Shown in pieces: positions 31,627 through 43,860 of a DNA stretch of 64,000 nucleotides. The notes beneath the pieces are model-generated. The model worked only from the letters and a program-made list of their open reading frames with translations, searched no databases and was not told the DNA's origin. The DNA lies in NCBI GenBank assembly GCA_037039685.1, contig JAWNGF010000017.1, positions 496,001 to 560,000 of the forward strand, read 5' to 3'. The stretch's first letter is position 1. Every line of letters begins with the position of its first letter. This DNA is from Ceratobasidium sp. AG-K. Lineage: Eukaryota; Basidiomycota; Agaricomycetes; Cantharellales; Ceratobasidiaceae. A program made the translations under genes and the position numbers.

Positions 31627-33182
31627 CTAACCGACTTGTTGATTCGATCCTTCACCTGCAGGTTCGTCATCCAAACCACCTTGCTGACGACGCGCCTCTG
31701 CCTGTGCACGCAAATGTGCTACCATGCTGGATTGTTCGGTTTCGGGATCGGCGCGCTTTGGAGGAAAGAGCTGACTGTATACGAGTTAGATTGAGCATGA
31801 CACATTGAGAAACATCGACTTACGTGTCCCACCATTTGAGCAGGGCCTTCGTCTCTTCTTCACACACCGGGTCGGTCAAGTATGCAACAATGTCGTTGTA
31901 GAATCGTTGGTAGTCGAATGTATTCCGCTGACTGTTGAAGGAGGGTTCACTTGAGAGCGCAAACCGAACCTAAAGTCACACATAGTTGTTAGGTTGGCAA
32001 TAGCGTCAGAATTAAACAAGCAATTGAACCTCAACTGCAACGTAGGCCAGGAGCCCAGGTGTAACCCCTTCCATTTTGTAAGTCTCGGCCTTAGATTTCC
32101 GATTGGACATATGGTCGGGTTCATTTTCTACAGCAGCCGCACTACGTGGAAGGAGGACTGAACGAGTAGCCTAACATGTTTAGGCCGGTTAACTAGGGCA
32201 TATTAGCACGCGGTCGGGAATTACTGACCCGAAGCATCAAATCACTTCGCAGGAGACCCTTTGATAGGTTGCCGAGGTCCGCTTGACAGTCTTTGTAGAG
32301 AAATGCCGGCCAGAAACCAGTTGCAACCATAGGGGGGTCAAGCTCGTTTCGAAATTTATCCTGTGCACTGGATGAAACCAGGGTTATCAGTTGAACTCAT
32401 GAAATAGCTATTGTCTTGAACCTTTCGTCGCTCCAGTCAACATTAATTGGCGCCAGGTACATAGCACATTCAGGGTGGTTCAACCCTCGGTTGTGCTTTG
32501 AGTCTGGTTGGAGAGGGGGATTCCATTTCTGCCATTGCGGCAGTGTTGTCTTGAACTCGTGGTTATCCTCCGTTTTTGCTGCCTTCTTGCCGTAATCGAG
32601 CTGTTCTTAAACGGTTAGTAGGACGCTTGGTAACATTGAGTAAGAAGGGATATCTACCACTTACACGATGGCGAACGGAGCTCCAATCCTCTGAGTCGTG
32701 GAGTCCCGGGATGTGTTCGGAGAGCATGAAAAATATATCATACAAGGCCCTTTTCCTTACGCGAAATGCGCAACACATCAGCTACATGGGCAATGTTCAG
32801 TCAATCTCGAATATCTCACTTGTCTGATGCGGAAGCCACTTCTAATTCAATCTCCTCCTTGGAGTCCAGTGCCAAGAGGGAAACGCCTGCATTGATTACT
32901 GCAAATGGCTCCCAGTACATATTGATGATTCGGGTGACTAAGCGAGCTGCAATGCCGTACTCATCGGCTGTTTGCTTCTTTGCAGACAGGATGATCCTAT
33001 AATTGGCCTGGTTAGCTTCTGAGACACCTGCTTCAATATATATGTTTTACTTACGCTCTGTGTTTCTTATGGGCAGGTCTGCCATTGTCCTCTGGTTGGG
33101 GGCTTTGAGATTCACGTTCTCGACGGCGGTTACAATCACGTGGCTGATCATCGCCAGCGACCGGATTCGCAAGTGGAGGCAT
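31627..33182 (-). CDS. DUF6698-like protein, eight exons, 382 aa
   Basis: Exons 33182-33055, 32996-32820, 32755-32665, 32600-32422, 32367-32229, 32170-32030, 31969-31824, 31774-31627; seven GT-AG introns of 49-64 nt, total 1149 nt = 383 codons with TAG at 31629-31627. Every junction keeps frame, which strongly supports a real gene, although two donors (GTTCAA) are weak. Content: basic/polar N-terminus, helical middle (MYWEPFAVINAGV), PDSKHNRGLNHPECAMYLAP, TGFWPAFLYKD, YKMEGVTPGLLAYVAVEVRFALSS, QRFYNDIVAYL, LLKWWDTQLFPPKR. These blocks resemble the Agaricomycete family DUF6698, function unknown. It is divergent to the Plavaka gene. Confidence 0.75.
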
Positions 33183-33608
33183 TTCAACGACTGGGGGCAA
33201 AGCTAGATATTTCAAAGAGGCCAGCTGTACTTATGTATATCTAGAATGCTGTCGTACGAGTCTATAATCTTGGGTTTCCTGTGTGAGTTGTAACATACAC
33301 GATGGATTGCCATCGTGATAGACCAACCTGGATACAAGCACAATGTATGCTGAGGTGGCGAGTCCCAGTTGCTAAGTTATCTCTTCTGTTGTCACATACC
33401 ACACATTCTTGTAGACAACTGTAGCGGTTTTGTCCTCCGGCTTTTCTAAAATGGTTGGTTTTGAAGCTTTGTCATGTATCCCTGACTACACATTGAACGA
33501 ACCGTCGTCTCTTTGCCCTATGAGCAAAGCGAGGGTTGGTACTTCCAGCCCACAGATACCAGTCGGCGCACACCCCTCTTCGTTTGCCATCCCACACACT
33601 TGTCTGGC
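33183..33608. other. Divergent intergenic region
   Basis: Lies between the starts of the DUF6698-like gene (minus) and the Plavaka transposase (plus); would hold both promoters. No clear TATA box, and no terminal inverted repeat that I could identify. Confidence 0.4.
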
Positions 33609-36600
33609 ATGTATGCGTGCTCGGCCTGCAAATATGTTTCCAATACACACATGTCATTCAAGCTGCATACAACTCAGTGCTCTGCGCTGATTGAGGGTCA
33701 GAAGCTCAGCGAGGATGCACTTCGAAGAACGCAAAAATATCGGACGTCAGGTAATGCAAGTAGTGTAATGAGCTACATACGTTCAACTAAGGTAGCCCGA
33801 ACTGAGGACCACAGAGATACATCGGTATGTAGTCTGAGTATTATTTAGTGCAGAATACCTAGTTTTTGCCCCCTATTTTTAGGCATCCTACCACGAGGCC
33901 TCTGTCTCATTTCGGGTGGATTGCCAAACTAAGGCTGCCCCTGCTGAGGTACCTCTAACCGCATCAAGTAGCAATACCAGCTCCAATCCCAAGCTGCATA
34001 CTCCTACTCAGCCAAGCAGCACATATCCCGACTCTGCCTGCGGAGTACCCTCCTATCTCCCCACCCTTGGTCAATATCGCCAGGAACACGACATTTTACC
34101 AGAAGCCCCACCTATGCCCATCAATGAATCTGATACAGCACTAAATCTGGCTCCCCAAATCTGCTGAGTTATTTTACATGCGGCCCCAGCACCCGTACTG
34201 TATACAACCCCTGTGGACTCATTTGGCCAATATCGGGTGTATCCTAGTAAACCACTCACAGTCCCTGACTCCGCATGCAAACTGGAGGATGTTTCAGAGG
34301 TACAAAATATATCAACAACAAAGCCAGCTCGTTCACTTAATGACCTAATTTTCCCGTGTCCCAACTTCTCGGCATTCTTGCTTCAGCATTGGCACTGGGT
34401 TCAGGGTAATAAAAAGTCCAACGGCGCACGCAAATCGCTTGTGCAGGTGATCACTCATCCTGATTTCAAACCCACCGACCTCTCTGATATTGACTGGCGC
34501 CAACTTGACGAACTACTTGCTGCATATGCCCTGGAACCCACTTCTGCCTTGAAATCACACAGCGTGTCGATAAGAATCCCGCCTCGAACTCCTGCAGCTG
34601 CAACTGCTTACAAAGCCAATCCAACCTTGGGCATATTCAAGGTTCCAACGCTGAAATCTACATCCCTCGTTGATGCGGTAAAGGCTTCGTTCTCGAAGAA
34701 CAACACTCGACTCTTTCATTACAAACCATACAATGCATTTTGCAAGGATCCCAAGACCTCAAAGGTTTACCGCTCGTATGGAGAAGTCTATGAATCGGAA
34801 CGGATGCTAAAAGCGCACGAAGCGGTTCAAAAAATCGAACTTGATGAACCATGTAATCTTCCCCAATGTGCAGCAATGATAATGGTATTCTCCGATGCAA
34901 CTCAACTGGCTGAATTTGGTACTGCTCAAGCTTGGCCGATTCGGATCATGTTTGGGAATCTCTCCAAATATGAGCTTTGCAAGCCAAACACCGAGAACCA
35001 TCACGAGGTTGGCTATATACCCACAGTGCGTAACACTAGTGTGCACAATTTTGCCTTAATGACCAGTAATCCTTATAAATGCAATAGCTTCCAGCAAATA
35101 TACAAGACGAGCTCCGAAAACTCAAAGGCGGCCAACCGATTCCTAAAGCGTTGTTGACTCACCTCCGCCGAGAGCTCATCCATGCAGTCTGGATGAATCT
35201 ATTAGATGATTCGTTCCTCCAGGCCTGGCGCCATGGAATAGTAATTCGTTGTGCCGATGGCATTACTCGGCACGTGTTTCCACGTATTTTTTCTTACTCA
35301 GCAGACTATCAAGAGAAGTACTTAGGATATTTTTTGCATACGTTGGCTACGTACTGATAGGAGATCCAGGATTCTACTTGCAACCATACGGGGCACGCAA
35401 TCCTTGCGCCCATGTCCCCGCTGTGAAGTACCAAAGTCCGAATTCGCATACATGGGTTTACCTGAGGATATGACACGCCGACAAGAGCTTAAACGTATCA
35501 ATGATCACACACGAAACGAACTAATCGAAAAGGCGAGATCAATAATTTATCTCGAGGGTCAAGCAGTCACTTCAAAAGGTGTCGAGAAGCTATTGAAACC
35601 ACATTCATATGTCCCAACAAATGTAAGTATCGCAAACTGCTCTCGTTTGGTGGATAGTAAAAGAGGGGACCCATTGCTAACTATGATTGTTCGCTGACTA
35701 GAACGCCTTTTCCCAACGCTTACGACTGTTTGGATTTGATATTTTCGACGCGCTTACAGTCGATTTTCTACACGAGTTTGAACTTGGAGTGTGGAAGTCC
35801 ACCTTCCTCCACATACTCCGCATTTTACATTCTACTGGATCAAAGTCCGTGGCTACATTCAACGAGAGGTACGTGACGTTTAATTGTTTGTATGCATGCT
35901 TTGTTCTTACCCACAAATAACTTAGATTCCGACTGATTCCACCATTTGGTGATGGAACAATTCGCTCGTTCAGTCAAGATGTCTCAGATATGACCAGACC
36001 CGCAGCACGAAATTATGAGGACATTCTTCAGGTTAGTCATACACAGATGAATAACACCAAAGGTTAAGTGATTGATTGTCATTTTATCAGTGCATTATTC
36101 CCGCTCTTGAGGGTTTGCTCCCACAATCGATTGAGTCACAAGTCATTACGCTTCTATTCGTTCTAGCACAGTGGCACGCTCTAGGCAAGCTCCGTCGGCA
36201 TACCGACATAACCATTCAGGCGCTGAGGCATACAACCACTCGTCTTGGTCACGAGCTCCGAAACTTCCGCCAAATCACGTCTGAAATGAATATCTATGAA
36301 ACGCCGAAAGAACAATTGACTCGACAGCAGCGTGCACGTAAAAAGGCAAGACCGCGAGCCGCCTTAACAGCCGACCAGTCCGAAGATCAAGACTCACCCG
36401 CCGTACCACCCACTGACACCAACCGGCACTGTCATAGCTTTAACTTGGACACACCAAAGCACCATGCACTAGGAGACTACCCGAACATGATTGAGTCCAT
36501 GGGAACTACCGACTCATTTTCTACACAAACGGTGAGCCAGGTTCTCGTGCCTATGACTTGATTTCTCACGTGAATTAAGGGAGAGCTCTTACATCGGTAC

Positions 36601-38398
36601 ACAAAGCGACGATATGCGCGAACAAACGGGCAACAATTCCTCGCTCAGATGAGCAAGATCCAGCGGATTGAGACGCGCTTGAACGACATCCACAACGAAA
36701 TCACAGCTAGCAACGCAACACTTTGCATGCAAAGACTAGTGCGGATATTGGCCCAAAGCTTATGGAGGAGGACCTACCAATAGATGATGCGGGACGTTCA
36801 GCTTATCAGATTGCCGCATCTCAAAAGAACCCTATATTTCTAGCTCAATGGTTGAAAGAGGATCGCCCCGACCCCGCTTTAAATGCGAGTGCTCTGTTTC
36901 TTTGTCTACGTTGTTGCAACCAAGCTGACATACCCTTTCAGGAGTTTATCCCTTGACTCAAATGTCACCTACACGCACGTCTATTGGGAGGGCACTATCA
37001 AGCTGAGGTCGACCAAAGTATGGCGGATCTTTCAAAGATCCAGTTTCAATGGGATCGAATCTATGCACACAAGACGTTGAAGATATGCTATAGTACATAC
37101 AACGTTTGCCATGCTCAGGATACCATTAACCCGGGAACTCCCAAACGATTTGTGCTTGTTCCGTCAGATGAGCTGGATGGCTCCAATGCCGGTGCACATC
37201 GGTTTTGGTATGCACAAGTTCTGGGTATTTATCACGCCAATGTGTGCCGTAATGGCGGGCGGCTGCAGAGAATGGACTTTTTATGGGTTAGATGGTTGGG
37301 TTGTGCAGTCAATGCACCCGGAGGTTGGGAGACTTGCCAACTGGACCGGGTTGTGTACTTTACAGACTCTGCAAGCACTCACACTTTCGATTTTGTTGAC
37401 CCCATCAATGTGATTTGAGCAGCACATCTGTCCCGACTTGGGTCAATTAGGTATATAAAAGGTTAAGGGGTTCAACTTAGACAAGTCTTAGAACCCAAGG
37501 AATAGTGATAGTAAAGAGGATTTGATTGGACAAGTCCTAGTGGAGAGGAGGTCAAGCCTTGTCGTTAACCAGCTTGACCTCTGGGTTTATATACATGAGG
37601 GATCAGTGCCACGTCATCATCTATCAGTGTGAGAAAGCCAAGTACAACCAATGATAAGTGAGATAAGAGGTATAACTTGACCTTCTGGAAGTTCTGGAAG
37701 CAATCACTGATATCAAATGGAAAGACAAATACATCACATGATACAAGTTAAGTGCCAGAGGACATTTGTACCAAAAAAGGAAAGTGTTCGGAAAAAAAGG
37801 TATAAAATCAGAATAAAATGTCTGAGCTTAGTCAGCTCATGACAACATCTCATTCCCAGATTTGTGGGCGGTCAGTTGTTGCGCTATCTAGGGTCATTAG
37901 ACTTGCTTGCGATTGACAACAGGTCAACTGGGGATTGGGAGCATTACTATCTTAACCGGTGAGCATCATGACAATCAATGCTGCTTGTTAATACTCTTAA
38001 TGATAAGTCTTTGTGTCTTGCTTACTTGTTTGTGTTAGATTTGCCAATTGAGACATGTTCATGCAATTCTCTGGCATGGCAATTGGGCATATAACGCAAG
38101 CAAACGCACCTGAGTCCACTGTTGGCATCTCAGCCCAGACTCTCAAATTAGGTACAGTTTTATGACAGTTTAATTGATGCAATTCGCAATATACTGACTA
38201 CATACAATAGGTTACGAGTATATTGACCATGAGGAACAAGATGATGGGGTTGAAGGGGACAAGGGTAGTGAAATAGATGAGAGGGAAGATGACAAGGAAG
38301 AGGATACTGACAACAAGAGTGACGAGGAAGGAAGGAATAGTAATGACACCAATCAATTCATGCTAGATGACAAAGGCAATGATGGCCCAAGCTGGTAA
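33609..38398 (+). pseudogene. Plavaka-type DNA transposase, intron-rich, decayed and split by an LTR
   Basis: ATG 33609 starts a C2H2-like finger (MYACSACKYVSN..H..C). Introns recognised: 33825-33882, 35318-35360, 35623-35701, 35869-35925, 36032-36090, 36532-36579, a GC-AG intron near 36882-36940, 37959-38038, and one near 38152-38210. Blocks: FSDATQLAEFGT.QAWPI..MFGNLSKY, RRELIHAVW, VFPRIFSYSADYQEK, ATIRG..RPCPRCEVPKSE, VDFLHEFELGVWKS, GELLHRYTKRRYARTNGQQ, MDFLWVRWLG, DLLAIDNRSTGDWEHYYLNRF, and an acidic tail to TAA 38396. Lesions: TGA 34165, frameshift ~35106, frameshift ~36722, TGA ~36954, TGA ~37417, LTR insertion 37429-37844 and TGA ~38048. The family is a basidiomycete cut-and-paste transposase group related to CACTA elements. 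Confidence 0.82.
37429..37844 (-). mobile_element. Solo LTR (element-1 family) inside the Plavaka gene
   Basis: 416 bp, reverse complement of the LTR at 4236-4649, with perfect TSD ACATC (37424-37428 and 37845-37849). Removing it and one TSD copy restores the reading ..AAHLIPRFVGGQLLRYLG. Keeps the TATA-proximal inverted repeat (37548-37558 and 37571-37581). Confidence 0.93.
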
Positions 38399-38651
38399 TC
38401 CAATAGCCTTATCAACTGTATCGGATGAAAATGCATGTACAAGTTCATTACACTGCAATTTATGTTGTGAAAACAGTGATATGCACATTAATTTAGTCCT
38501 TTGAATTTATGCTATTTTCATGCCAAACTATTGCAGTCTTAGATCTCACTCTGATATGTGACATTTGATAACAATACAAATAGTGATCCAAAGAAATCAA
38601 CCAATTGGCTCTTACAATAACATTCCAGGCAATGATCTGTCTTAGCCTATT
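38399..38651. other. No recognisable feature
   Basis: AT-rich 3' flank of the transposase gene up to the next solo LTR. Confidence 0.5.
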
Positions 38652-39119
38652 TGTTGTGAGCCAGCTCACTCCATTGGACTCGTCTTGTGCCTCGCCCGTC
38701 TGTTCTCTCTTTTGTTGCCCTGTTTGTATGTTGTTTGTCTTTCCTCATGCTGCGTTGCCACGTCCTTGTGGTTATTCTGTTACATCGTGTAACGCGGCTG
38801 TGCTTTGTACAAGTCATGTCTGTTTATACAGCATGACTCACATGGACACTCCTGACTGGCTGTTTGTGTGACTCATGTGGCTGCGCCTTGTATGACTTGG
38901 CCTTTTCTTGAATATATATAGAAGACCAACAAGTCTGGTAACCCCAGCTTGTTTTGTCTCGTCAAAACATCCTTTTTTGAGTGACACTTAGAACCACCCC
39001 TACCCTTTAGAGCCTACAGACACTTAAGTGTGTTGCGGTTCAAGAGGTCACTTAGGTCTTAGTGCCGTCCACTCTCCCTTGCGGCTTGTCTCATAGCCAC
39101 CAAGAAGTAGCTAATGACA
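38652..39119 (+). mobile_element. Solo LTR of the element-2 family
   Basis: 468 bp, TGTTGTGAGCCAGC...CTAATGACA, with perfect TSD CTATT (38647-38651 and 39120-39124). Closest by eye to the element-3 LTRs. Confidence 0.95.
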
Positions 39120-39701
39120 CTATTCCATAGTTGGTTTGCTCACTGAAAGACAGCGCTTTCCAGTGTAATTAAGCTTTCCTTGTTCCTCATTCAAATAGGA
39201 ACTGCTGGTATGATTCATAGGATATCTTACAATCAGTACAGGAAAATGGTAACTATGGGACCACACGGTAACTGGTTACAATCCATCAAAATCTGAGGAA
39301 ATCATGAATGTATCTAATAAACCGCCAAACCTGTGATCATCTCCTGGCCAATTTGCCAATGATTGTCTCTTGTTTTCAATGTTGACCAAATCACTTAAAG
39401 TCACTACTTAAAATAAGTGTCCGTATGAATTGTATGCTGGGAGCCATAACTGGAACAAGGCATTGGTATTTAACCCACACAAGTATTGGATGAAACATGA
39501 CAATCAGTAGAACAGACTGAGGAGTTTCATTTTTATACCCTGTACAAAGTCTTACACACTACAGTCATTCAGAATTCATACTAATTACTTGTTCTGAGCT
39601 TTCAACTCGACTTTGTTACCTAATGAGCCCCGTCAGCTGCAAGTCCCTCACCCTGTGCTTCTGCAGGCGGCAGGCCATCTGCTCCAAGGTCATCTACAAA
39701 A
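39120..39701. other. No recognisable feature
   Basis: AT-rich sequence, short frames only; downstream flank of the gene at 39702-41260. Confidence 0.45.
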
Positions 39702-41260
39702 CTATGAGCAACTGTGACGAGGGACTATCTGTTCCATACCATCTGACTTGACATCTTCCCGTGGGGTGAAGGCATGCTCCGAGTCAGCTCCCCAGTTAAT
39801 TTCTGGTGGGGGAGAGGACTCTGCATCTAGAGGAGGAATAGGTAGCGCACCACTGTGGATTTTTTTAAAGCTTGATATACATATATGATTAGTACTCACA
39901 GGCAATGTGAATGAAATTTCTTCTGAAGATTCAGCGCACAGACCAGACAGTTATCTTCCATGTTGAGCAACATTTTATAATACCTCCTGAATGAAGGCAC
40001 TTGTTCAACCACACGCAATGGGCGCGGTTGGTAGGTGCCAGTTTTGAACAGCCAGATGACGTGGTACCCCTGAGGTCGTGTCAGCATACAAGACACAGTG
40101 TTGTAAGCACACTAACCATTGTAACTGCAAGAGCAATCAGTCCAAGGGGGGTGGGCTTGAGATAGTCATTGTATATTACACCCTTGTCCTTGACATGCAT
40201 ATGTACTGCAACACAGACAAGGGATATGACATGCTTGCTTTTGAATAAGTTGTTGTTGCCACCAGCACCCTTACAACGATGTGTCAGTGTGGTATGCCAG
40301 CCCACAATTATTATCTTACCTTTGAATGAAATCCATTTGGGAGTAAGTTTTGTACATTTTGACGTGTTGCTTGCTCTCCCTTGCCAGGGTTGATCAATGC
40401 TCATAATAAGATCAACATGCACTCCTTATAGCGGGCACGCCAGGATGTTACACAACCACGGAACTGAAAGGAGCAAGGGCGTAAGAAACAACTTGGCAAC
40501 ATACACACTCCTGGACTTACATATTTGATGTGGATAATTTCCAGTCAATAACTCAGGCCTCTGCGGGCACACTGAGCAGTCCAAACTTTATGTACAATCC
40601 TGACCATTGAGGTGACTTGATTGGGCTCATCAGAGAGACAAATGTCATCCATATAGGTCCCCTTGGCAATGAGTTTGGTCACAACCTCATCTGAAACTGC
40701 GTCAATAAGTCACTGTAGCTGAGAAGGGTAAAGGATTGTAGGCAGGGCTTGATTGGATCTTGAGGCTGTGCAAACAACGTATCCGCTAAGTTTGAAGCCA
40801 AGCACCAAAGAAAGCACACATACCTCAACTGGCCACCCATTTCTGTCACGCTCATCCTTGTACTTGTCCTCATCCTTGTCCTCTGCCTCCTCTTCCACTT
40901 CTGCTCCGTCATGCTTCCCACTCTCGTCGTCATTGGTGTCTCCATCTTGCCTAGCTGCACAGTTCATGTCAGCAGTTTCCTCATCCTCATCCCTGTCTCC
41001 TGAGCCATGTCCCCAATCACAGTCCTCCTTGGGTTGGTTGTGGGCATCTGTCCCCTCATGGTTGCTTGGGAGGTCAACACTCCCCTGAGTTTGTCCTCCG
41101 TGGGTGTTGTGCCTAGTAGTTGTGTGGCCAGCAGTATCTTGCGGCTCATGTTCTCCCCTGGGATTACCAGATTGAGCAAGTACTAGGGAGTGAGCGCATG
41201 CAATGTGCAAACAGTGCTTAGCTGTGTATGTCACAGTGTTGGCACCTTGTCTTGCATGGA
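39702..41260 (-). pseudogene. Degenerate DUF6532-like gene
   Basis: On minus, an acidic segment (41100-40820: runs of E, D and K, ending DERDRNGWPVE) is followed by exon-like pieces. The best joined part is 40422-40117, intron 40116-40070, 40069-39900, intron 39899-39853, and 39852-39702. It reads KDKGVIYNDYLKPTPLGLIA, then WLFKTGTYQPRPL, FRRYYKMLLNMEDN, LQKKFHSH and a 50-residue tail. This resembles the C-terminal half of DUF6532 proteins found in basidiomycetes. The section between the acid tract and 40422 does not assemble without stops, so it is probably broken. Function unknown. Confidence 0.4.
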
Positions 41261-41305
41261 CAGGCAGAGCAATGTTAACAGATGAACATGGCTGGACTCA
41301 GACTG

Positions 41306-42611
41306 CATCTGAAAACCTGTAAATACCTAGACAGGGATATATATCACTGGCTAGCATATATAGGTCCCCTAGCTGAAATGGAAAGGTCCTGTGTTGATAG
41401 CAGTATGTAGCACCAACTGTGGTGAGCTGAGTGTATCTGGTGTCACATACCCCCAGCTAGCATGCTATAATGGCTATCTTGTGCTAGATTGCTGCTAGCT
41501 AGTGCTATATGATGCTAGCTGGTGCTAGCTGGTGCTAGGTACTGCTCTGGTCTGGGGGGACAAATATGGTAATGGAGAGAACAATTTTAGACATGACTAA
41601 GCACTGACTAAGCAGTAGCTGTGCCAATTTGCCAAATGAAATATGTTTCATATGCTTAGTCACATTGGCAATTTTGATCATACTTTTGAACCAGCCATGG
41701 GTTCTCTGTCCCCTGTGCATCAGTGTGGCTAAATGCTACAAAATACCCCCAGGTGAGTCAAGGGGGTGATGCAGGGGTGTGGGGAACAGGGGTAATGGAG
41801 CATTCCAAGGGGGTCAAAGGGACTTGATCTCAAAGTCATGTGGAGCACTCTCAGATTGGCAAAATCATTTTCCAGTTGAGGAATTTCCAGTTATGCTAAA
41901 TTTGGTCAGCAGATGCTCCTGATCTTTTTGATTACAGATCAACCACTCAAACCTGATTTGGACCAGAAATGATTGCAAAAAAGGCGAAATACTTTCCCAC
42001 AGCCGAGTTTTTTTGATGAAACATTACCTAATATGGACTAATCTGATGCAACAATCAATTAGAATCCAGATTGATGTGCTTGATGTTCAACACCATTTTC
42101 CCTTGTAGACTTGCACAGCCACTGCTTAGTCAGTGCTTAGTCATGTCCAAAATTGTTCTCTCCATTACCATATTTGTCCCCCCAGACCAGAGCAGTACCT
42201 AGCACCAGCTAGCACCAGCTAGCACCAGCTAGCACCAGCTAGCACCAGCTAGCACCAGCTAGCACCAGCTAGCACCAGCTAGCACCAGCTAGCACCAGCT
42301 AGCACCAGCTAGCACCAGCTAGCACCAGCTAGCACCAGCTAGCACCAGCTAGCACCAGCTAGCACCAGCTAGCACCAGCTAGCACCAGCTAGCACCAGCT
42401 AGCATCATATAGCACTAGCTAGCAGCAATCTAGCACAAGATAGCCATTATAGCATGCTAGCTGGGGGTATGTGACACCAGATACACTCAGCTCACCACAG
42501 TTGGTGCTACATACTGCTATAAACACAGGACCTTTCCATTTCAGCTAGGGGACCTATATATGCTAGCCAGTGATATATATCCCTGTCTAGGTATTTACAG
42601 GTTCCCAGATG
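41306..42611. mobile_element. Inverted-repeat element B (1306 bp)
   Basis: Terminal inverted repeats: left 41306-41624, right 42113-42611, outer ends CATCTG and CAGATG. The arms match nearly base for base (ACCTGTAAATACCTAGACAG, CATACCCCCAGCTAGC, GGTCTGGGGGGACAAATATG, CATGACTAAGCACTGACTAA). The right arm is ~180 bp longer because a 10-mer present twice on the left is present 20 times. The core shares a block with element A (41630-41757 vs 5275-5395). No protein frame. Possible 2-bp direct repeat TG at both sides. Confidence 0.75.
42201..42400 (+). repeat. Twenty perfect tandem copies of a 10-mer
   Basis: AGCACCAGCT repeated exactly 20 times without a single substitution, then two imperfect units (AGCATCATAT, AGCACTAGCT). 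The opposite arm has two copies of the complement (near 41512-41540). Confidence 0.98.
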
Positions 42612-43330
42612 TGCACAAAACAAGAAGCTTAGTAAATGCTATCAAGGTAAATGGTAGCTGTACAAACCAGGCTGTGATGGCAAGTTTCCACTTAAGCTCA
42701 TCAGGCTCTGCTCAGCAAAGATGTGAAAAGCTATGGGGTGCTCTGTAGCTCAGTTCTGCTCAGGAGTGCTCCTTAAGCTCCTTGAGCGCTTTTGAGCATG
42801 TGATCACAATGTTCCAGAGTGCTGGAGGAGCCTCAGGAGTGCTCCTGAGCAATTCCAAGCTATGGAGCACCCTGTAGTTTTTTCGATTTTTGTTGAGTGG
42901 AGACAGCGCATATCCATGCCAAGTATGATCTAAATGTCCAGCTTATAGTGAGCATGGACATAGAGTGATTAAACACACAGGTATTACCTTGGCTTTTTGG
43001 ACAGGCTTGACCAACAACCTAGTGGTTGTGCCTTCCAATTCAACATCCCTTCCAGAGCTGATAGTGGCCCAGACATCTTCCAGGGACTTCAACCTGGCCT
43101 CCCCACTTGGAAACCAATGACTGAGATTGTCACCTGTACACAAAAGTATGGCTCACAAGAGCCACCAAACCTTTCTCTTCATGTATTGAGCTTGATCATT
43201 CAACATGTCTTGAGACATTAATCAGCTTCAACTAGACATTACTATTCATCAACTTAAGAACATACCACCAGTCATGGGGGGTGACTGATATGGTACAAGA
43301 TCACCAGTAAGGACATTATCATCATGGGTT
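42612..43330. other. No recognisable gene
   Basis: Contains a GAGTGCTCC/GCTCAGGAG-rich stretch around 42740-42870 but no supported coding sequence. Confidence 0.45.
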
Positions 43331-43860
43331 AGAGTTGTCACCTAGGGTCCCATGTTGTATGGATCCTGAGGGCACTCATGTAAAACCCATATTTTCCTGC
43401 CTGAGGTGGGCCACAGGCCGGTGTGCCAGCACTCACAATGCACACGGACCCATGCCTGGGCCAAGGTCCACAAGATTCTACAGTTCCATGGTCCCATGTC
43501 CCTACTGGGTATGGATCCATGGGCTCAGGTCCCTGATGTCTTGTGGTGTATGGTGGGGCGTGCGTTCCTTGGTCCTTGGTCCCCTGGGTCCCATGAATGC
43601 AGACCTGCGGACTGACGGAACCATGGACCCACAGACCCACGGACTCAGGACCCAGCAACCCAAATACCCAGGAACTCAGGAACTCAGGAACTCAGGAACC
43701 CAGGGGAGCAATTTGCCAAGACCCATGGAGTATGGGATTCATGGGCCATGGGTCCACAGGTCCCAGGTCCACAGGGACATGGGTCCACAGGGACATGGGT
43801 ATGTATGCTGATGAGTTCATGGGCCAAGAGGCTCATGGACCTATGGTCTCATGTTGATTC
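43331..43860. repeat. Degenerate minisatellite-like low-complexity region
   Basis: Irregular repeats of CCCATGGACCCAC- and GGTCCACAGG-like units; GGAACTCA occurs three times in tandem near 43671-43697. Long open frames on both strands here are by-products of this composition. Confidence 0.6.

Noticed and set aside
31422..31808. 128-codon frame on plus
   Set aside because: It overlaps the last exons of the DUF6698-like gene on minus, whose eight exons join in frame, and shows no family resemblance.
40753..41088. Ser/Pro-rich open frame on plus
   Set aside because: Antisense of the acidic tract of the DUF6532-like gene on minus.
42201..42400. CRISPR-like array
   Set aside because: The 10-mers are contiguous with no spacers; this is a simple tandem repeat in a eukaryotic genome.
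43335..43857. Frames of 86-158 codons rich in Pro, Gly and His on both strands
   Set aside because: They come from degenerate CCCATGG/GGTCC repeats; all frames look alike and none has splice or family support.
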